Below, in pieces: positions 10,409 to 21,890 of a stretch of 64,000 nt of DNA. The notes beneath the pieces are model-generated. The model was given only the letters and a program-made list of their open reading frames with translations, was not told the DNA's origin and ran no database searches. Origin of the DNA: Aphis gossypii (Eukaryota; Arthropoda; Insecta; Hemiptera; Aphididae); the NCBI RefSeq assembly GCF_020184175.1, contig NC_065533.1:64805122-64869121 (forward strand), in the 5' to 3' direction. Within the stretch, counting starts at the first letter, position 1. Each line of letters begins with the position of its first letter. A program made the position numbers and the translations under genes.

Positions 10409-13245
10409 TTAAATATGTTTAAACCTGTGTCCCATTATACTTAAAAATTGTTGTCGATTTATTTCTCCACTTGTATACTTAAAATAATGTTCGTTTACGA
10501 ATTCTATATTTTTTATTTCTTTGGTTCGTAAACGGGTTGACTCTTCATTCATTTTAATATTTGTTTCTACTTGAATTTCTTTTAAAACTTCAATGAACTA
10601 AATTTAAAATACAATTAAAATTAAAAATTAAAAAAATTAAAGTAACTAAGCTAAAAATGTTATCTTACTTTCCATAGAGATGGATGAGCTGAGTAAAATT
10701 GTTCATTATAATACCTATGAAATGATTCTGGCCCATTTGTAGTCTTTGGTATAGTCGAAGGTGCTTCAGCCCAAATTTCAGGAGGAAACAAACAATTTTC
10801 TTCTATATAATTTTTAAGGACATAATCAGAAAACTCAAATGCATTTTCACTTGGATAAATTTCAATCAGTTCACAAAATGCGTCTGATACTTCTGCAAAA
10901 GGTAAAAATGAAAGCCCAAAAAACATTTTCAACCATTTTCCCGTCTCTGATTCACTATTATTGTATTCATTTCTAAGAACAGGGAAATCTTGGTTTAATT
11001 TTCTATACCAAGATTGGCCAAGATGAAATTTACAACCGAGTATTTTGCATTCTGGAAAAACAATCTTAATTGCAATATGTGCGCTTATTTCAAAATCGGT
11101 TCTTATTAAATCAGGCTTAAACGATAAATTAAATGAACCACACAATTCGTTTAAAAAGTACCACATCTTAGTATAACATTCTGTACTTTTCCCATTTAAT
11201 AAAAAGTATACTAACGGTAGATACATATTATTTTTGTACGCATGTATAGTATACATTTGATAAAAGTATTTTGGGCAGTAGTTAAATGTGCCATCAGCAT
11301 AAAGTGGAAGAGAAGTACACAAACATTGCAAATTTGTTTTACAAGTTATGGCTACAATCGAATTATCTTCGTGTACGAAAACGAATCTTTCAAGTTTAAA
11401 AGTTTGGATTTCAGTTTGTCTAACTGTTAATTGTTGCACTGCTTCTTCAATAGACTTTGGGAGAACTGGTTGACTTTTTCTTCGTTGCCTATAGATGTGT
11501 CGTCTAAAATTAGATATATCGTTCATAGTCACAACTTCTGATTCCGCAATTGCCCTTCGAATACGTTTATTAGGTCTAACAGTCGGGTCTTCAATTGCTT
11601 TCCTCTTAAGCACTATATCAATCTAAAAGTTTTTAATATAAAAAAAATAAAATTAAAATCTAATATTCTAATAGTTTTCTCTATTAAAATTGCATATTAA
11701 AAATTGCAAAAAAGGAAATCTTGCATTAAAAATCGACAAGAAAGTCCCAACAAAATAAGCAGATAACAAAAATTAAAACCAAATACTTAATTCGAAATCA
11801 TCGTAATAGTATATTATATCTAATCTATATAATATTATCGCTGTGATTGTACGGCGTCGTATCAGCGTAATCGGCCTATATTTACTTAATCTATACATTC
11901 AGTGGCGCCGATGTGATTTAAAAATACTATGACATCGAACATCCAGGGGCCCCCAATTTTTTTTCAACGTAACAATTGAATGCAAAACAAACCACTCACA
12001 TATTTAGTGTATAACCATTTTTTTTTCATTTTTTAGCTGAACAAATATTTAAATGTATGTATATTTTGCTTTGAACTGTTTGAACATAGGTAAGCTATTA
12101 TCTAGCTACTAAGCTGAGACTTAACACGGTTTTGATAAAACATATGAAATCGAGAACTAATTACCTATTATAATTTAAATATTCATAATCATAATACAAA
12201 TAAAATAGCATATTAATTATCAAAAATACTACAAAGATTGTCAATATTTTATTTAATTAAAAATTAAAATCTTATAAAATTAATGATTTAATTAAAACAC
12301 TACTTTTTTGTGCAAAAATATCTACTACTAAATCTTTATCAATCAGAATGTCACTCTCACAAGAAATTTTAACTACCTAGTCCTTCTAGGCGGTCTTCGG
12401 ATGTTGATGATCTTAATCTTGTTTTGACTAGTTTCATTTTTGAATACGATCTTTCAGTACTACAACTAGAAACTGGTAATGTTACAGCAATTTTAATAGC
12501 AGAATGAAGATGTGGGAATACACTATTTAAACCAGTAGAATGTAATAAATTAAAAATATAAATTAAACTTTTTGAATTTTTATATTCTTTTAAAGTTTTG
12601 TTGTCATTATCTTCCATACTTGAAGATGAATCACTGAACAATAATACTTCATCATCTGATATATTTAATTCTGTTTCTGTATGTAATTTTGTTGGTAGAA
12701 TTAATGTTTTTTTTATCTCTGAAAAACATGAAGTAAACTGTAAATATTCAGTACGCAAACAATTTCATCGGCCTATATTTACTTAATCTATACATTTACA
12801 ATTTACTTGATAATTCGATTGACAAATATCTAAAACCACGTTTTGGTAAAATATAATTTCATAAAATAAGACCGATTTCGATTTAAAAATCATAAAAAAG
12901 CAAAAAAGCACTAAAAATTAAAAAATCACAAAATATGCAAAAAAAGCAAAATAAAATTTTTAATATTTTTTAAGCATCTCATAAGAAATATACAAATACT
13001 GATTATGACAAACTTACTTTCAATTTTTCGATATCACTAGGTGAAAGAGAATCATGATTATGAGTGCCACGGGATTCTAAGAGTACTGGTCGATCGTCAG
13101 TTTTCACTGAAGCATAACACGTTTTTTTCGGGCATTACCATATTATATCACCTGTGTTCAGTGTATTACACTTTGTATATTTATATTCATGTACTATTAT
13201 TGCTGGAACACCTCTCTTCGATTGTATCATATGTAATGTAGTCAT
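10409..13245 (-). pseudogene. MULE transposase with FLYWCH domain, three exons, one nonsense codon
   Basis: Exons 13245-13018 (228 bp), 11622-10669 (954 bp) and 10597-10409 (189 bp) are all phase 0 with canonical splice sites, 456 codons plus stop. Exon 1 encodes a FLYWCH-type zinc-binding domain (Cys in 'YTKCN', 'CYAS', and 'GTHNHD') but has TAA where the residue between W and C of the domain should be. Exon 2 carries the MULE catalytic domain: 'LYADGTFNYCPKYFY' (first Asp), 'IRTDFEISAH' (second Asp) and 'CKFHLGQSW' (CxxH). Exon 3 ends 'FLSIMGHRFKHI'. Apart from the one nonsense codon the frame is clean, so inactivation is recent or the stop is a sequence error. Confidence 0.75.
11900..12768 (-). 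mobile_element. hAT transposon 3' fragment in the MULE intron
   Basis: The left end reads CAGTGGCGCCGATG, a typical hAT terminus, and CATCCAGGGGCCCCC follows at about 11949. The minus strand encodes the hAT C-terminal dimerisation region: 'LPVSSCSTERSYSKMKL' at about 12430-12480, then after a frame break 'ISCESDILIDKDL' at about 12320-12360. This is the ZMYM1/DUF4371 kind of hAT protein. The 5' part of the transposase is missing. The fragment is flanked by a perfect 30-bp direct repeat (11870-11899 and 12767-12796), much longer than the 8-bp hAT duplication. Confidence 0.65.
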
Positions 13246-13575
13246 TTTATAATTTCAAACGAAATATTTAAATTTAAAATTACCGTTAATATGACAGACT
13301 TATGATATTTATTAATGAAATAAAAAGCTAACCTAGCAAAACCAAAAACTTGTAGATATTGTTGATTTTCGTATAAACCTACAGCCGTGGTTCCTAAACT
13401 TATAACATATAAGTTATCAATTATTAATATTATCGTAACCCATTATCTCGGTGTATCATCCGTTCATGTCATGTCACTATAACAGGTAGGTAGATACCTT
13501 TATATTGTTAAAATGCGCTATGCGCAAACGACCAACCAAATTTTTTACCTGTAGTACTAATGATGCGCAAACGAC

Positions 13576-14251
13576 AAACACCGCACACATTAGGATTTAA
13601 TTTTTTTTTATGAAACCTTCATGATTATCTAGTTAAACTTGTCAGGTATTATTATTTGCAATCAGAAACAATTTTAAACAAATAAATAAAAAGTTATTTT
13701 AATTTTTTTTTTAAGTACAAAATGTTCACTTTGACCACCGATTTTAAATTTCTATTATTATTCATTATTTCATAATATTATCATAAATATACAAAATACC
13801 TATAGCTATTATACTCTTAAAACAAATTTTCTTTGATAAATAAGTAACTTAATTGCCCAAGTGTGTAGTCGCTTCCACCGTTAGGTTAGGTATTTTTTGG
13901 CTGGTAACGAAGCTATTTTATAAAATAAACATATCAACTTAATAAGCTTTTGAAAATAAATAAATACATATTATTAAATACATAAATTATAGGTAGTAAC
14001 AAAAACAATTTTATAAACAATAACTTAGGTTTCTCTTAGGTTATATTTTTATAATAAACCAGACTTGGCACCTTCTTGGTAGTTAACATCACAATATTTT
14101 AAAAACAACATCTTCATTTTCTATTAAGTAATATTTTTTAAACTAATTAACAAATTAATCAGACTTGGCACCTTCTTGGTAGTTAAAATTAGCAATATTT
14201 TATAAATAATAACTTTAAGTTTCTTATTGGTTAATATTTTCAAAATTATAG
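13576..14251. other. Intergenic stretch with short repeats
   Basis: At 13852-13881 a 30-bp segment is identical to 19596-19625, where it codes for 'TVEATTHLG' on the minus strand of a Myb-like ORF, so this is a stray piece of the same accessory gene. At 14061 and 14161 AGACTTGGCACCTTCTTGG occurs twice with an exact 100-bp period. No other gene seen. Confidence 0.55.
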
Positions 14252-14640
14252 CAGGTTCCGGTTATGCTCTAAGGCCGTGGATGATAACCCCTTTACACGA
14301 TCCACAACCAAACACACCAGAAGCTGATTTTAACAAATGGTTTTTAAAAACAAGGAGTCTTACTGAAAGATGTAACGGTGTATTAAAAATGCGATTTTGG
14401 TAAAATAAATTATAAAATCTTATTTTACGTAAGCCGTTAAATAATTCTTAACATTTTTTTCAGCTGTTTGTTAATACATTAAGTTTTACACTACGAGCCT
14501 TTAAACGCTTCTAAAATAATTAATGCGTGTGTAGTCTTGTATAATATATGCATCGAAAACAATGTTTCCGATGACGATAATTTGTGAAGATGATATGATT
14601 TTTGACGAAGACGATTTAGGAGTTATTTCTAATGTAAATA
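14252..14640 (+). pseudogene. HARBI1-like transposase 3' remnant, older Harbinger copy
   Basis: Exon 14252-14399 follows a TTATAG acceptor and encodes 'GSGYALRPWMITPL' (second catalytic Asp context replaced by GSG) and 'SLTERCNGVLKMRF' (catalytic Glu). It ends at a GTAAAA donor. The next exon begins at 14464 after TTTTTTCAG and encodes 'HYEPLNASKIINACVV' and 'YNICIENNVSDDDNL', with a TAA inside (14476-14478). This is a different Harbinger lineage from H1-H3. It is cut off at 14676 by insertion of H2, and the matching Myb-like partner lies just beyond H2 on the minus strand (19431-19694). Confidence 0.72.
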
Positions 14641-14676
14641 ACGAACAAATACGACCTATAAATTCCTTGTTGGTTA

Positions 14677-14725
14677 AGGGCCCCATACACGGAACGATAA
14701 ATCGAAAAACTTATCGTCATACGCC
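14677..14725 (+). repeat. H2 left terminal inverted repeat
   Basis: Matches the reverse complement of 19211-19261 apart from a 2-base gap after CATACAC and one substitution. Confidence 0.85.
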
Positions 14726-14966
14726 GTCGAGCAGACAGATTGATACGTCTATGGGCCTGTTGGTCGTCGTGTTGTCGTGTCTGCGCGTCGACGCTCGCGG
14801 AGCGTCAACACGACAATCTTCGACATGTCGACAAACCCGTATGTGCATGTATGGTGCTGTCGATGTCAACCGCGCGTTGGCGTACATTATATTTTAGTAG
14901 TTTAGTACTGACTGAGTCCAGGTTTGAATTTGGTCCATTCCTCATTTTTTTAAAGTTTTAAAACTT

Positions 14967-16316
14967 ATGACAAAGGCTTTGGAATTTGATAAGAAGTTTG
15001 TGGCCGATTTTATTGATGAATATAAAAATCATCCGGCATTGTGGAACGTAAAAAGTGATATAGCGAAAAATAAACACTTGAGAAATAAAGGTATTGAGTC
15101 ACTTGTTTTAAAATGCTAAGAAAGAATACCCGAAGCTGACGAGGCTTTTGTTAAAAAAAAAATTAATAATTTGAGGACAGCATACAGAAGAGAACTGGCC
15201 AAAGTACGATCGAGTAAACGCACAGGATCCTCTACAGATGACATATACGTACCAACGCTGTGGTATTTTGATCTATTGTCGTTTACCATTGACTATGAAA
15301 ATGGAAGAGAGGGTATATCCAGTGCTGATGACAATGTTACATTTTCAGTAAGTACCTACTTACAAATAATTTAATATTATAAACAATGAAATTTTTCATA
15401 GACATTTAAAATTTTAATTTGGACGGAATTAAATATTTAAACAAGGGGTTAAATACAATTAAACATTTTACATTTTGTTAAGCATATTAAACCGTTTAGG
15501 TTATTTGTTTTTTTTTTTTTTTTTTAATAGGTTTTAGTTTACTGTTTAATAACGTTAATAATAGGATGTACAGAGATGACAGAGCATTGTAGTTTTATTT
15601 AATTTTATTTACAGAATATGACTGAATCTGATATTATTGATGAAAATATATCGTCCTAGTCTGAGTATACGCAAAGTGTTGCACAACAGGTCTCTAGCCC
15701 TAGTCCTAGCCCCAGCCCTAGTCTTAATTTACATAAAAAACAGAAAAGTTTCATTACAAAGAAAAGGGAGTTCATAAACATTGCGAGTAAAACAATGAAG
15801 GCGTTGAATGATCCAGTAAAAGAAGACGATGAATATGATATTATTGGTAAAAGATTTGCGATGCAGTTGAGAGGTATGAAAGAACATCAAATGTTTTTGG
15901 CAGAAAAAATAATAGGTGATGTTATGTATTATGGTAGAATGGAGAAACTCACTGATAACTGTTTTCAATTTAATAATTCTAATATTTCAATCACCGATCC
16001 ACGAATAAATACAAACTCTATGTTACACTCGGCTCAAAACAATATTATACGACCTACATTTCAATCTCAAAAACAAACGCCACCACAAGAAAGTTTATAC
16101 AATCAACAACGCCAATATAATATGTTAGAAAATACTTACCCTTATCAAATACAAAGCCCATATCTTCATCTTGATGGTTCTCAACACAAACAAAATTCAG
16201 GGCATAACATTCAACAATATACGTACGATTTAAATTTGCCATCCACCCAACATAAAAATCATATTAATTGGGATATGAATACAAGTTCCGTTGATGATTC
16301 TGATACAAATATGTAA
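14967..16316 (+). pseudogene. H2 MADF-BESS accessory protein, two nonsense codons
   Basis: Exon 1 (14967-15347, ATG start, GTAAGT donor) encodes a MADF domain: 'FVADFIDEYKNHPALW', then 'ADEAFVKKKINNLRTAYRRE', then 'PTLWYFDLLSF'. Exon 2 (15615-16316) follows an ACAG acceptor, has an SP-rich run (about 15690-15720) and a BESS-type segment 'EDDEYDIIGKRFAMQLR'. Both exons are multiples of three (381 and 702 bp), 359 residues if read through. In-frame TAA at 15117-15119 and TAG at 15656-15658 interrupt it. The reading frame is otherwise continuous. Same accessory role as in H1: DNA-binding partner of the transposase. Confidence 0.75.
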
Positions 16317-16592
16317 TTTATTTTAATTATTAAAATTTAATACAAAGTACAAATATTTTTTTATGTTATTTTAATGGATATTTTTTGCTTAAAGTAAAGC
16401 AGTTATTTTTTATTTTATATCATATAATTTATAATCAAGGGAAATTATTATTATTTTGTCACATTAAATAATGTTTTATATTAAAAATATATTTTTTTTA
16501 TGTTCCTATTGAAAAATGAATAATATACTTAATGTTAATTTAACTTTAAAGGTATATAATAAACAGGTTCATATTACAATTAATTTTATAGT

Positions 16593-19038
16593 TTATCTGT
16601 AATGTATCATATTTTCTTGAAAACATACTTTTCCTTCGTTGTTAAAATATTCCTTGAACTTATCTCTTACAAGTTTGGCATCTTGCGGTGTATAACTTTG
16701 AGACCGTTGTAGTGGAACCATTTCACCAATCTGACGCCATTGCCCTTGAATTATATTACCTGTTTCTGTATCTTCTAAATCAATGTAATTTGCTGAGGTA
16801 TAATACATACTAGATTTTTTACGTAAAAAATTATGTAAAACACAGCTTGCCATTACAACTGCATCAACGTTTTCAACACTAATGTTTAACGGTTGTAAGA
16901 AAACTCGAAATCTTGTAGCCAAAATACCAAAAGCATTTTCAACAACCCGTCGCGCTTTAGAAAGCCTGTAATTAAATATGTGTTCATCATGACCTGCAGT
17001 ATGTTTTCCGTACGGTTTCATTAAATTTTCCATGAGTGGAAATGCTTCGTCACCAATGAAAACAAACGGTAGCTTATATCCGACTTCAGGTGGACTTTGA
17101 GGTGGAGGAATTTTTAACTCGTTGTTTTCTAATGACCGGTATAGATCAGTTTCTTTTAAAATTCCGGGATCGGAAACTCGTCCATTTGTACCACAATGCA
17201 CATAAATAAATTCAAGGTTTGCATTCACCACTGCTAGAAGTACTACACTAAATGTACCTTTATAATTAAAATAATATGATCCACTATTTGGTGGTTTTGT
17301 GATCAATACGTGTTTCCCGTCAATTGCTCCAAGGCAGTTATCGAAATCCCATAACGTTTTGAAATCCTTTGCCACTTGTGTCCATTCTATTTCTGTTCTT
17401 GGTATCTTAAAAAAAAATAAATCTTTATTATACGAAATATGATATTAACTACAAAGTAAGTATTATTAAATAAACGTATTTACTAGGTAACTACTATAGA
17501 ATCTACAAAATATAACATATTATTATAAAAGGCTGTATATTTGTAGTAAACTAATTTTGTACCAATAATAGTATTAAATTGTCGAATTTTCGTCAATATT
17601 TGAACTTCAAATGCTAATAAAAAAAAAATTTGTGCAATGTATTCTTATAATTTTTGAATCACTATAAAACTAACTTATGAGAAACTTTGTATTAAACTGT
17701 CAAGTATTTTGACTCGGCTAAAAAATTTTATCGATATTTATAAAAAAAAAAAAAACTTAACAAAAACAAATATTTCAAATGCCTATAAATAGCATTAAGC
17801 TAAGCGACTATTTTGAAAATTAAATTATGTAAATAAAATTTTGAATAATAACAAATATTTAAAATCGTTTGAGGATAAATCGTTATTGTTCCGCAATTTC
17901 ATAAAAATTTAAAACTCAAACGCACTTAACATTTTTCGTATAATGATGCTCCGAGTTTTCTCTATAGCTACTCGAAGAAAATCTTAGGAACCATGTATTA
18001 AATTTTCAAGTATTTTCATTCATCCAAAATCTTTTTATCAACACTTCAAAAAATTTTTTTTAGAAAAATCAAAAATTTCAGTTGTCTATAAAAACCTCAA
18101 AAAAAAATCAAAATATTTTGAAAATTTAACTGTATTTAGATAACACTAGGTAATATAAACCTTTGGTGAAAACTTAAAGTAGGTATTTACAGTGATTAGT
18201 TTTTGAGTCTAGGATATTTTATATTATTTGTATATTTTTTAGATTGTTTTATTACAGAATGAATTACTTATGTGAAACCTTATTATAAATTTTCAATCCT
18301 TAGTTATATAAGTTGACGTTTTATATATTTTTAACAACTAAATAATTTGTAAAAATTAAAACGATTTAAAAAATAAAACACACATCATTGTAACTAAAAC
18401 TAAATAACTAAAAAAACTAAAAAAATTGGAAATATCTTGGTCAAAATAGTTGTAAAAACTTTCAAGTATCCAAATTCAAAAGTAAGTGCCTTTTGCCTTT
18501 CTAGTAGGATATAATTTTGCTTTATGGTATATACCTAGGTAATATATATATATTTTTTTAATTATGATAATACAGTTTACAAGTTTTTACTAACCTTTAA
18601 ATATTTTTGTTTTAATACTTCATAGATAGCCCAACAAGTTTCTGGAATGATTTATCCCAGAGCTTGAGCAGATATTGCACATGAAAACTTAAGATCTTCA
18701 TAGCTCCTACCAGTTGCCAAAAATCGCAATGTTGCTACTAAACGCTCTTCCGCAGAAATACTTTCTCGCATTATAGTATTTTGTTTTTCTATCAACGGTC
18801 TAACTAGATCCAACAACTCATAAAATGTATGATTTTTCATGCGTAAATAGTTTTTAAAATCTGCAGGTTCATTTGATCGAAGCTCATGTAACAAATTCAT
18901 ATGCGAATACTTTCTCCTCTCCAATAACCACTGCTTTGACCATTTCCTTTTTTTAATTTGTTCGTCTTCATCGTCCACGGCCAGAACAAGAGCAGCTATA
19001 ACTAGTGCTTTTCTTTTCCTTTCCATTAAGTTTGACAT
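16593..19038 (-). pseudogene. H2 Harbinger transposase, two exons, one nonsense codon
   Basis: Exon 1 (19038-18595, 444 bp, true ATG) encodes a basic N-terminus ('KKRKWSKQWLLERRKY') and 'EERLVATLRFLATGRS'. Exon 2 (17405-16593, 813 bp) holds the DDE core: 'LGAIDGKHVLI', 'VFIGDEAFPLMENLMKPYG' and 'ARRVVENAFGILATRFR'. Both are phase 0, 418 residues if read through. TAA at 18652-18654 truncates the product before the catalytic domain, although the frame continues cleanly ('IIPETCWAIYEVLKQKY') to the donor. The 1.2-kb intron is swollen by a dispersed repeat. Confidence 0.78.
17560..18540 (+). repeat. Dispersed, internally repetitive repeat, copy 1
   Basis: Shares long stretches with 35990-36960 in the same orientation, such as ATATTTGAACTTCAAATGCT and variants of GAAACTTTGTATTAAA. 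Poly-A/T rich, non-coding, and located inside the H2 transposase intron. The ends seen in the second copy are not recognisable here, so this copy is truncated. Confidence 0.6.
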
Positions 19039-19210
19039 TGTGTGAACTCGTAGAAAATTTTGAAAAATATAAAATTTACAATATATGAAAACACAACATT
19101 AATACTTCGACCTTAGGAAGTAACTGAACTACTGTGCATCGCGGTGAATAGTTGATAGACAAGTCGATTCGTGTGTGGAGTAAGCGATTTTTGACAACAA
19201 GATGATCGAT

Positions 19211-19261
19211 CGGTTTGACGATAAGTTTGTCGATTTATCGTTCCGTGGTGTATGGGGCCCT
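19211..19261 (-). repeat. H2 right terminal inverted repeat
   Basis: Partner of 14677-14725. Reads TGACGATAAGTTTGTCGATT, then TATCGTTCCGTGGTGTATGG, then GGCCCT, ending at the TTA target duplication. Confidence 0.85.
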
Positions 19262-19430
19262 TTACTGGTCGAGACATGCAGAGAACCATAATCCAACAAT
19301 ATTTCACTATATTTCAACTATATTTTACACATAATATTAACATATTAATTATATTTTAAAATATTTTGTTTTATTAATTCTTAATTTTAGGTAGGTATAA
19401 TATAATATAATAGAAGAAAAAGTTAAGTAT

Positions 19431-19694
19431 TTATTTATTTAAATGCTTAACAATACTATTTAAATTTTCTGCCAGTTTGCTTTGCAAAGCCAAGCTCGCA
19501 AAATAATATTTTTGATTGTTTTCAATTTCAATTTTTTTCAGTAGTAACTTTCTTTCATAATAACTCTCCTTCAGTTTTACCTTTTGTTCGCTAACATTGC
19601 CCAAGTGTGTAGTCGCTTCCACCGTTTTGTTTAATCTTTGACTTTTATTCGACTTCAATTCACTATTAAAATAATTTATATAAATTGTGTACAT
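19431..19694 (-). CDS. Myb/SANT-like Harbinger accessory protein, C-terminal part
   Basis: The frame encodes 'NKTVEATTHLGN', then a lysine- and glutamate-rich helix 'YYERKLLLKKIEIENNQKYY', ending 'AENLNSIVKHLNK'. This tail is what I know from trihelix/Myb-like partners of HARBI1 elements: a charged coiled coil after the DNA-binding part. The SANT domain itself is not seen upstream, so this is a partial gene or final exon. Orientation and position fit the HARBI1 remnant at 14252-14640, separated from it by inserted H2. Confidence 0.5.
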   Translation of the reverse strand: MYTIYINYFNSELKSNKSQRLNKTVEATTHLGNVSEQKVKLKESYYERKLLLKKIEIENNQKYYFASLALQSKLAENLNSIVKHLNK

Positions 19695-20286
19695 TTTATT
19701 TACTAAATAAGTATTACATACATGCTTACTAAAAGCTAATTAATCTTAAGTTTTATAATTTGTTATGTAAAAAAAAACCAAAACTAGCGAAGCTTCAAGC
19801 TAGTCTGTATAATTGTAAAATAGTATTATTATTATTATTATTATTAACTGCTTATATATATATATTTTTTTTAGCTAAATTATTAAAATATTATACTTTT
19901 AATTAACCTATTATTTTTTTTTCTACGCTAATATCAAATGTAGGTGAACTTTTTTTCAGTGACGATCGGAATTTCATTAAATAATTTAAAATTAAAAAAA
20001 AATAAAGAAATTGTGACAAAGAGAAATATTTATATATCTACTTAATGATACTAATTAGTAAACGATTATGGTTAATGAACAATGAGTATCAGTGGAGTAT
20101 TTAAATTTATGTTAAAGGAGTTTATAATTTTTAAATAAATGAAATAATAATATAATTTTCTTCTAACAAAGTTTATTTTGAATATGTTTCAATTTATATG
20201 CTCCACTATTATTCATTCATGTGGTATTATATTAATCTAGTTGATGGCTAATATAATATAGTTGTACCCGATATAACAAAATACTA
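19695..20286. other. AT-rich spacer
   Basis: Contains a TTA microsatellite (about 19827-19846) and poly-T runs. No gene or repeat end recognised. Confidence 0.5.
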
Positions 20287-21205
20287 CAGTAGAGTCCCAC
20301 TAATCCGGTCATCGCTAATCCGGACAATTTAATATGTTTCGTATTAAGTACTCATGTATAATATATATATTCGGGAATATCCATAATTAAGATATTATCG
20401 TTTCGATTATATACATATTGTAATATTTTTTGCTAATATTCGGGAATACCCATAATTAAGATATGGTTTAAACTTATCGTTTCGATTAGGTACATATGTA
20501 TTGTGATATTATTTCGTTTAGTGGTGATTGTGTACCAGTGTAGACCGTTCAGTTTATTTTTTCCTCTGCTTATTATAACAACAACAAAAAATGATAACTT
20601 CGGTTAAACGTAAGAAAGTGACTGTAACAATGGAACAAAAACTCCAAGCTTTATTTCGTATTGATGCTGGTGAATCATTAACAAAAATCGCGCAAAAGTT
20701 AGGAGTGGGTAAGCAAACCGTTTCGGATTGGAAAAAAAAAACGAATAAAAATTGAAAATTTTTGTGCGAAAATGGTGAGAGCTGACATCTTAGGTAACAG
20801 ACTCACGTTAAGAAAACCAAACAACGAAGCTTTAGACGAGGCTTTGTATATTTGGTTTTGTCAACAACGTGAACAAGGAGTTCCGTTGTCGGGTGTTACG
20901 TTACAAGCTATCGCGATAAAATTTAATGAAAAATTAAAAGGAGATCCTAATTTTGCCGCTAGTGTAGGATGGTTGTCTCGGTGAAAAAATCGACATGGCA
21001 TTCGTGAACTTGGTGTAAGTGGTGAAATTTTATCAGGTGACAATGTTGCAAGTGAAGACTTTAAAACGAAATTTGAAAAGTTTATTAGCGATGAAGACTT
21101 AATGCCTTGCCAAATATTTAATACTGACGAAACTGGGCTGAATTACAAAATGCTTCCAAAAAAAACATTAGCCTCAAAACCAGATTTTGTAGCCAAAGGA
21201 CATTT
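20287..21205 (+). pseudogene. Tigger/pogo-like transposon, 3'-truncated
   Basis: Starts at a TA with CAGTAGAGTCCCACTAATCC, a typical pogo/Tigger terminus. The coding part opens at 20591 with a CENP-B/Psq-type helix-turn-helix ('KKVTVTMEQKLQALFRID', 'VGKQTVSDWKK'), then a stop at about 20752. A second frame (20760-20984) encodes 'GVTLQAIAIKFNEKL', then after a stop 'NTDETGLNYKMLPKKTLAS' marks the DDE_1 catalytic segment (first Asp). Homology ends near 21200, so the second and third catalytic residues and the right TIR are absent. Stops at about 20752 and 20982. Confidence 0.75.
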
Positions 21206-21218
21206 AATAATATTAATA

Positions 21219-21412
21219 CATAGGTACCTATTCCATCAATATTAACATCTTCAACTCTTCTTTTTAATGTAGTTCTTGAAACGTTGAAACATTTGGCAGT
21301 TTTGTTATAACTTATATATATACTTTTTTTTTTAACTACATCAATTGCTTTTTCTCATACTAACTATATCCCAACTCTGTTGATTTGATGTTCTTTTGTA
21401 GTTGCTAGGCAT
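21219..21412 (-). pseudogene. Psq-type HTH fragment of another pogo-like protein
   Basis: The minus strand encodes 'MPSNYKRTSNQQSWD', then, with small frame changes, 'KAIDVVKKK' and 'FNVSRTTLKRRVEDV': a psq helix-turn-helix. The orientation is opposite to the Tigger copy to the left, so it is a different fragment. Confidence 0.5.
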
Positions 21413-21671
21413 CTTAACATTTCTATAATTTAACAGAATAGATACAAAATAATATATACTGATGATTGTAATTCTTTGGTCCCAGGTAAAAAGGTCTGAA
21501 GTCAATTTTTGACAAAAATGGTTTTTTTCCACATATATTTAAAGCTTGATTTTTGCTAATTTTTTTGATATAATTGGCATAAGTCAATGACGATTGTTAC
21601 TCACATTACTGAAAAAATAAATAGGGCGTAAGTGGAGATTTTTCATTTTAAGTTTGGTAGAAAGGGCATAA

Positions 21672-21773
21672 CATGACTTATGCCTTTTGTAACACTTAAT
21701 TGTACCGGTATAAAAGACTTAATATAACCTATGCCTTTTGTTTCACTTTATTGTACAGGTATAAAAGACCTTT
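21672..21773. repeat. 51-bp tandem duplication
   Basis: TATGCCTTTTGT..CACTT..TTGTAC.GGTATAAAAGAC occurs twice, at about 21680 and 21731. Confidence 0.75.
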
Positions 21774-21890
21774 AGTTTTAAGAAAAGTTAATGAAGAAGG
21801 GGACAAGTTTCTTTGGCATGATATATCATGGGTCAAATATTGTTTATCTATGATAGGTAGAAAATATATATAATATATATAATATATTAA

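Larger units (their letters stand above)
9744..13575 (-). mobile_element. FLYWCH-MULE (Mutator-like) DNA transposon
   Basis: Bounded by inverted GACGTTTGCGCATC at 9744 and GATGCGCAAACGAC ending at 13575. Each end has a second, degenerate copy of the motif just inside (about 9785 and about 13519), so the termini are duplicated in tandem. A spliced MULE transposase gene fills the right and centre, a 110-bp tandem repeat lies near the left end, and a hAT fragment sits in the first intron. Length about 3.8 kb. I cannot identify the expected 9-bp target duplication, so the outer limits are approximate. Confidence 0.65.
14677..19261. mobile_element. PIF/Harbinger DNA transposon H2
   Basis: Termini AGGGCCCCATACAC on the left and its reverse complement on the right, continuing CGGAACGATAAATCGA and ACTTATCGTCA on both sides. 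TTA directly flanks both ends (14674-14676 and 19262-19264). Length 4585 bp. MADF-BESS on plus and transposase on minus are arranged convergently without overlap, unlike H1 and H3. The transposase intron holds a copy of a dispersed repeat. Both genes carry nonsense codons, so the copy is not autonomous. Confidence 0.88.
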
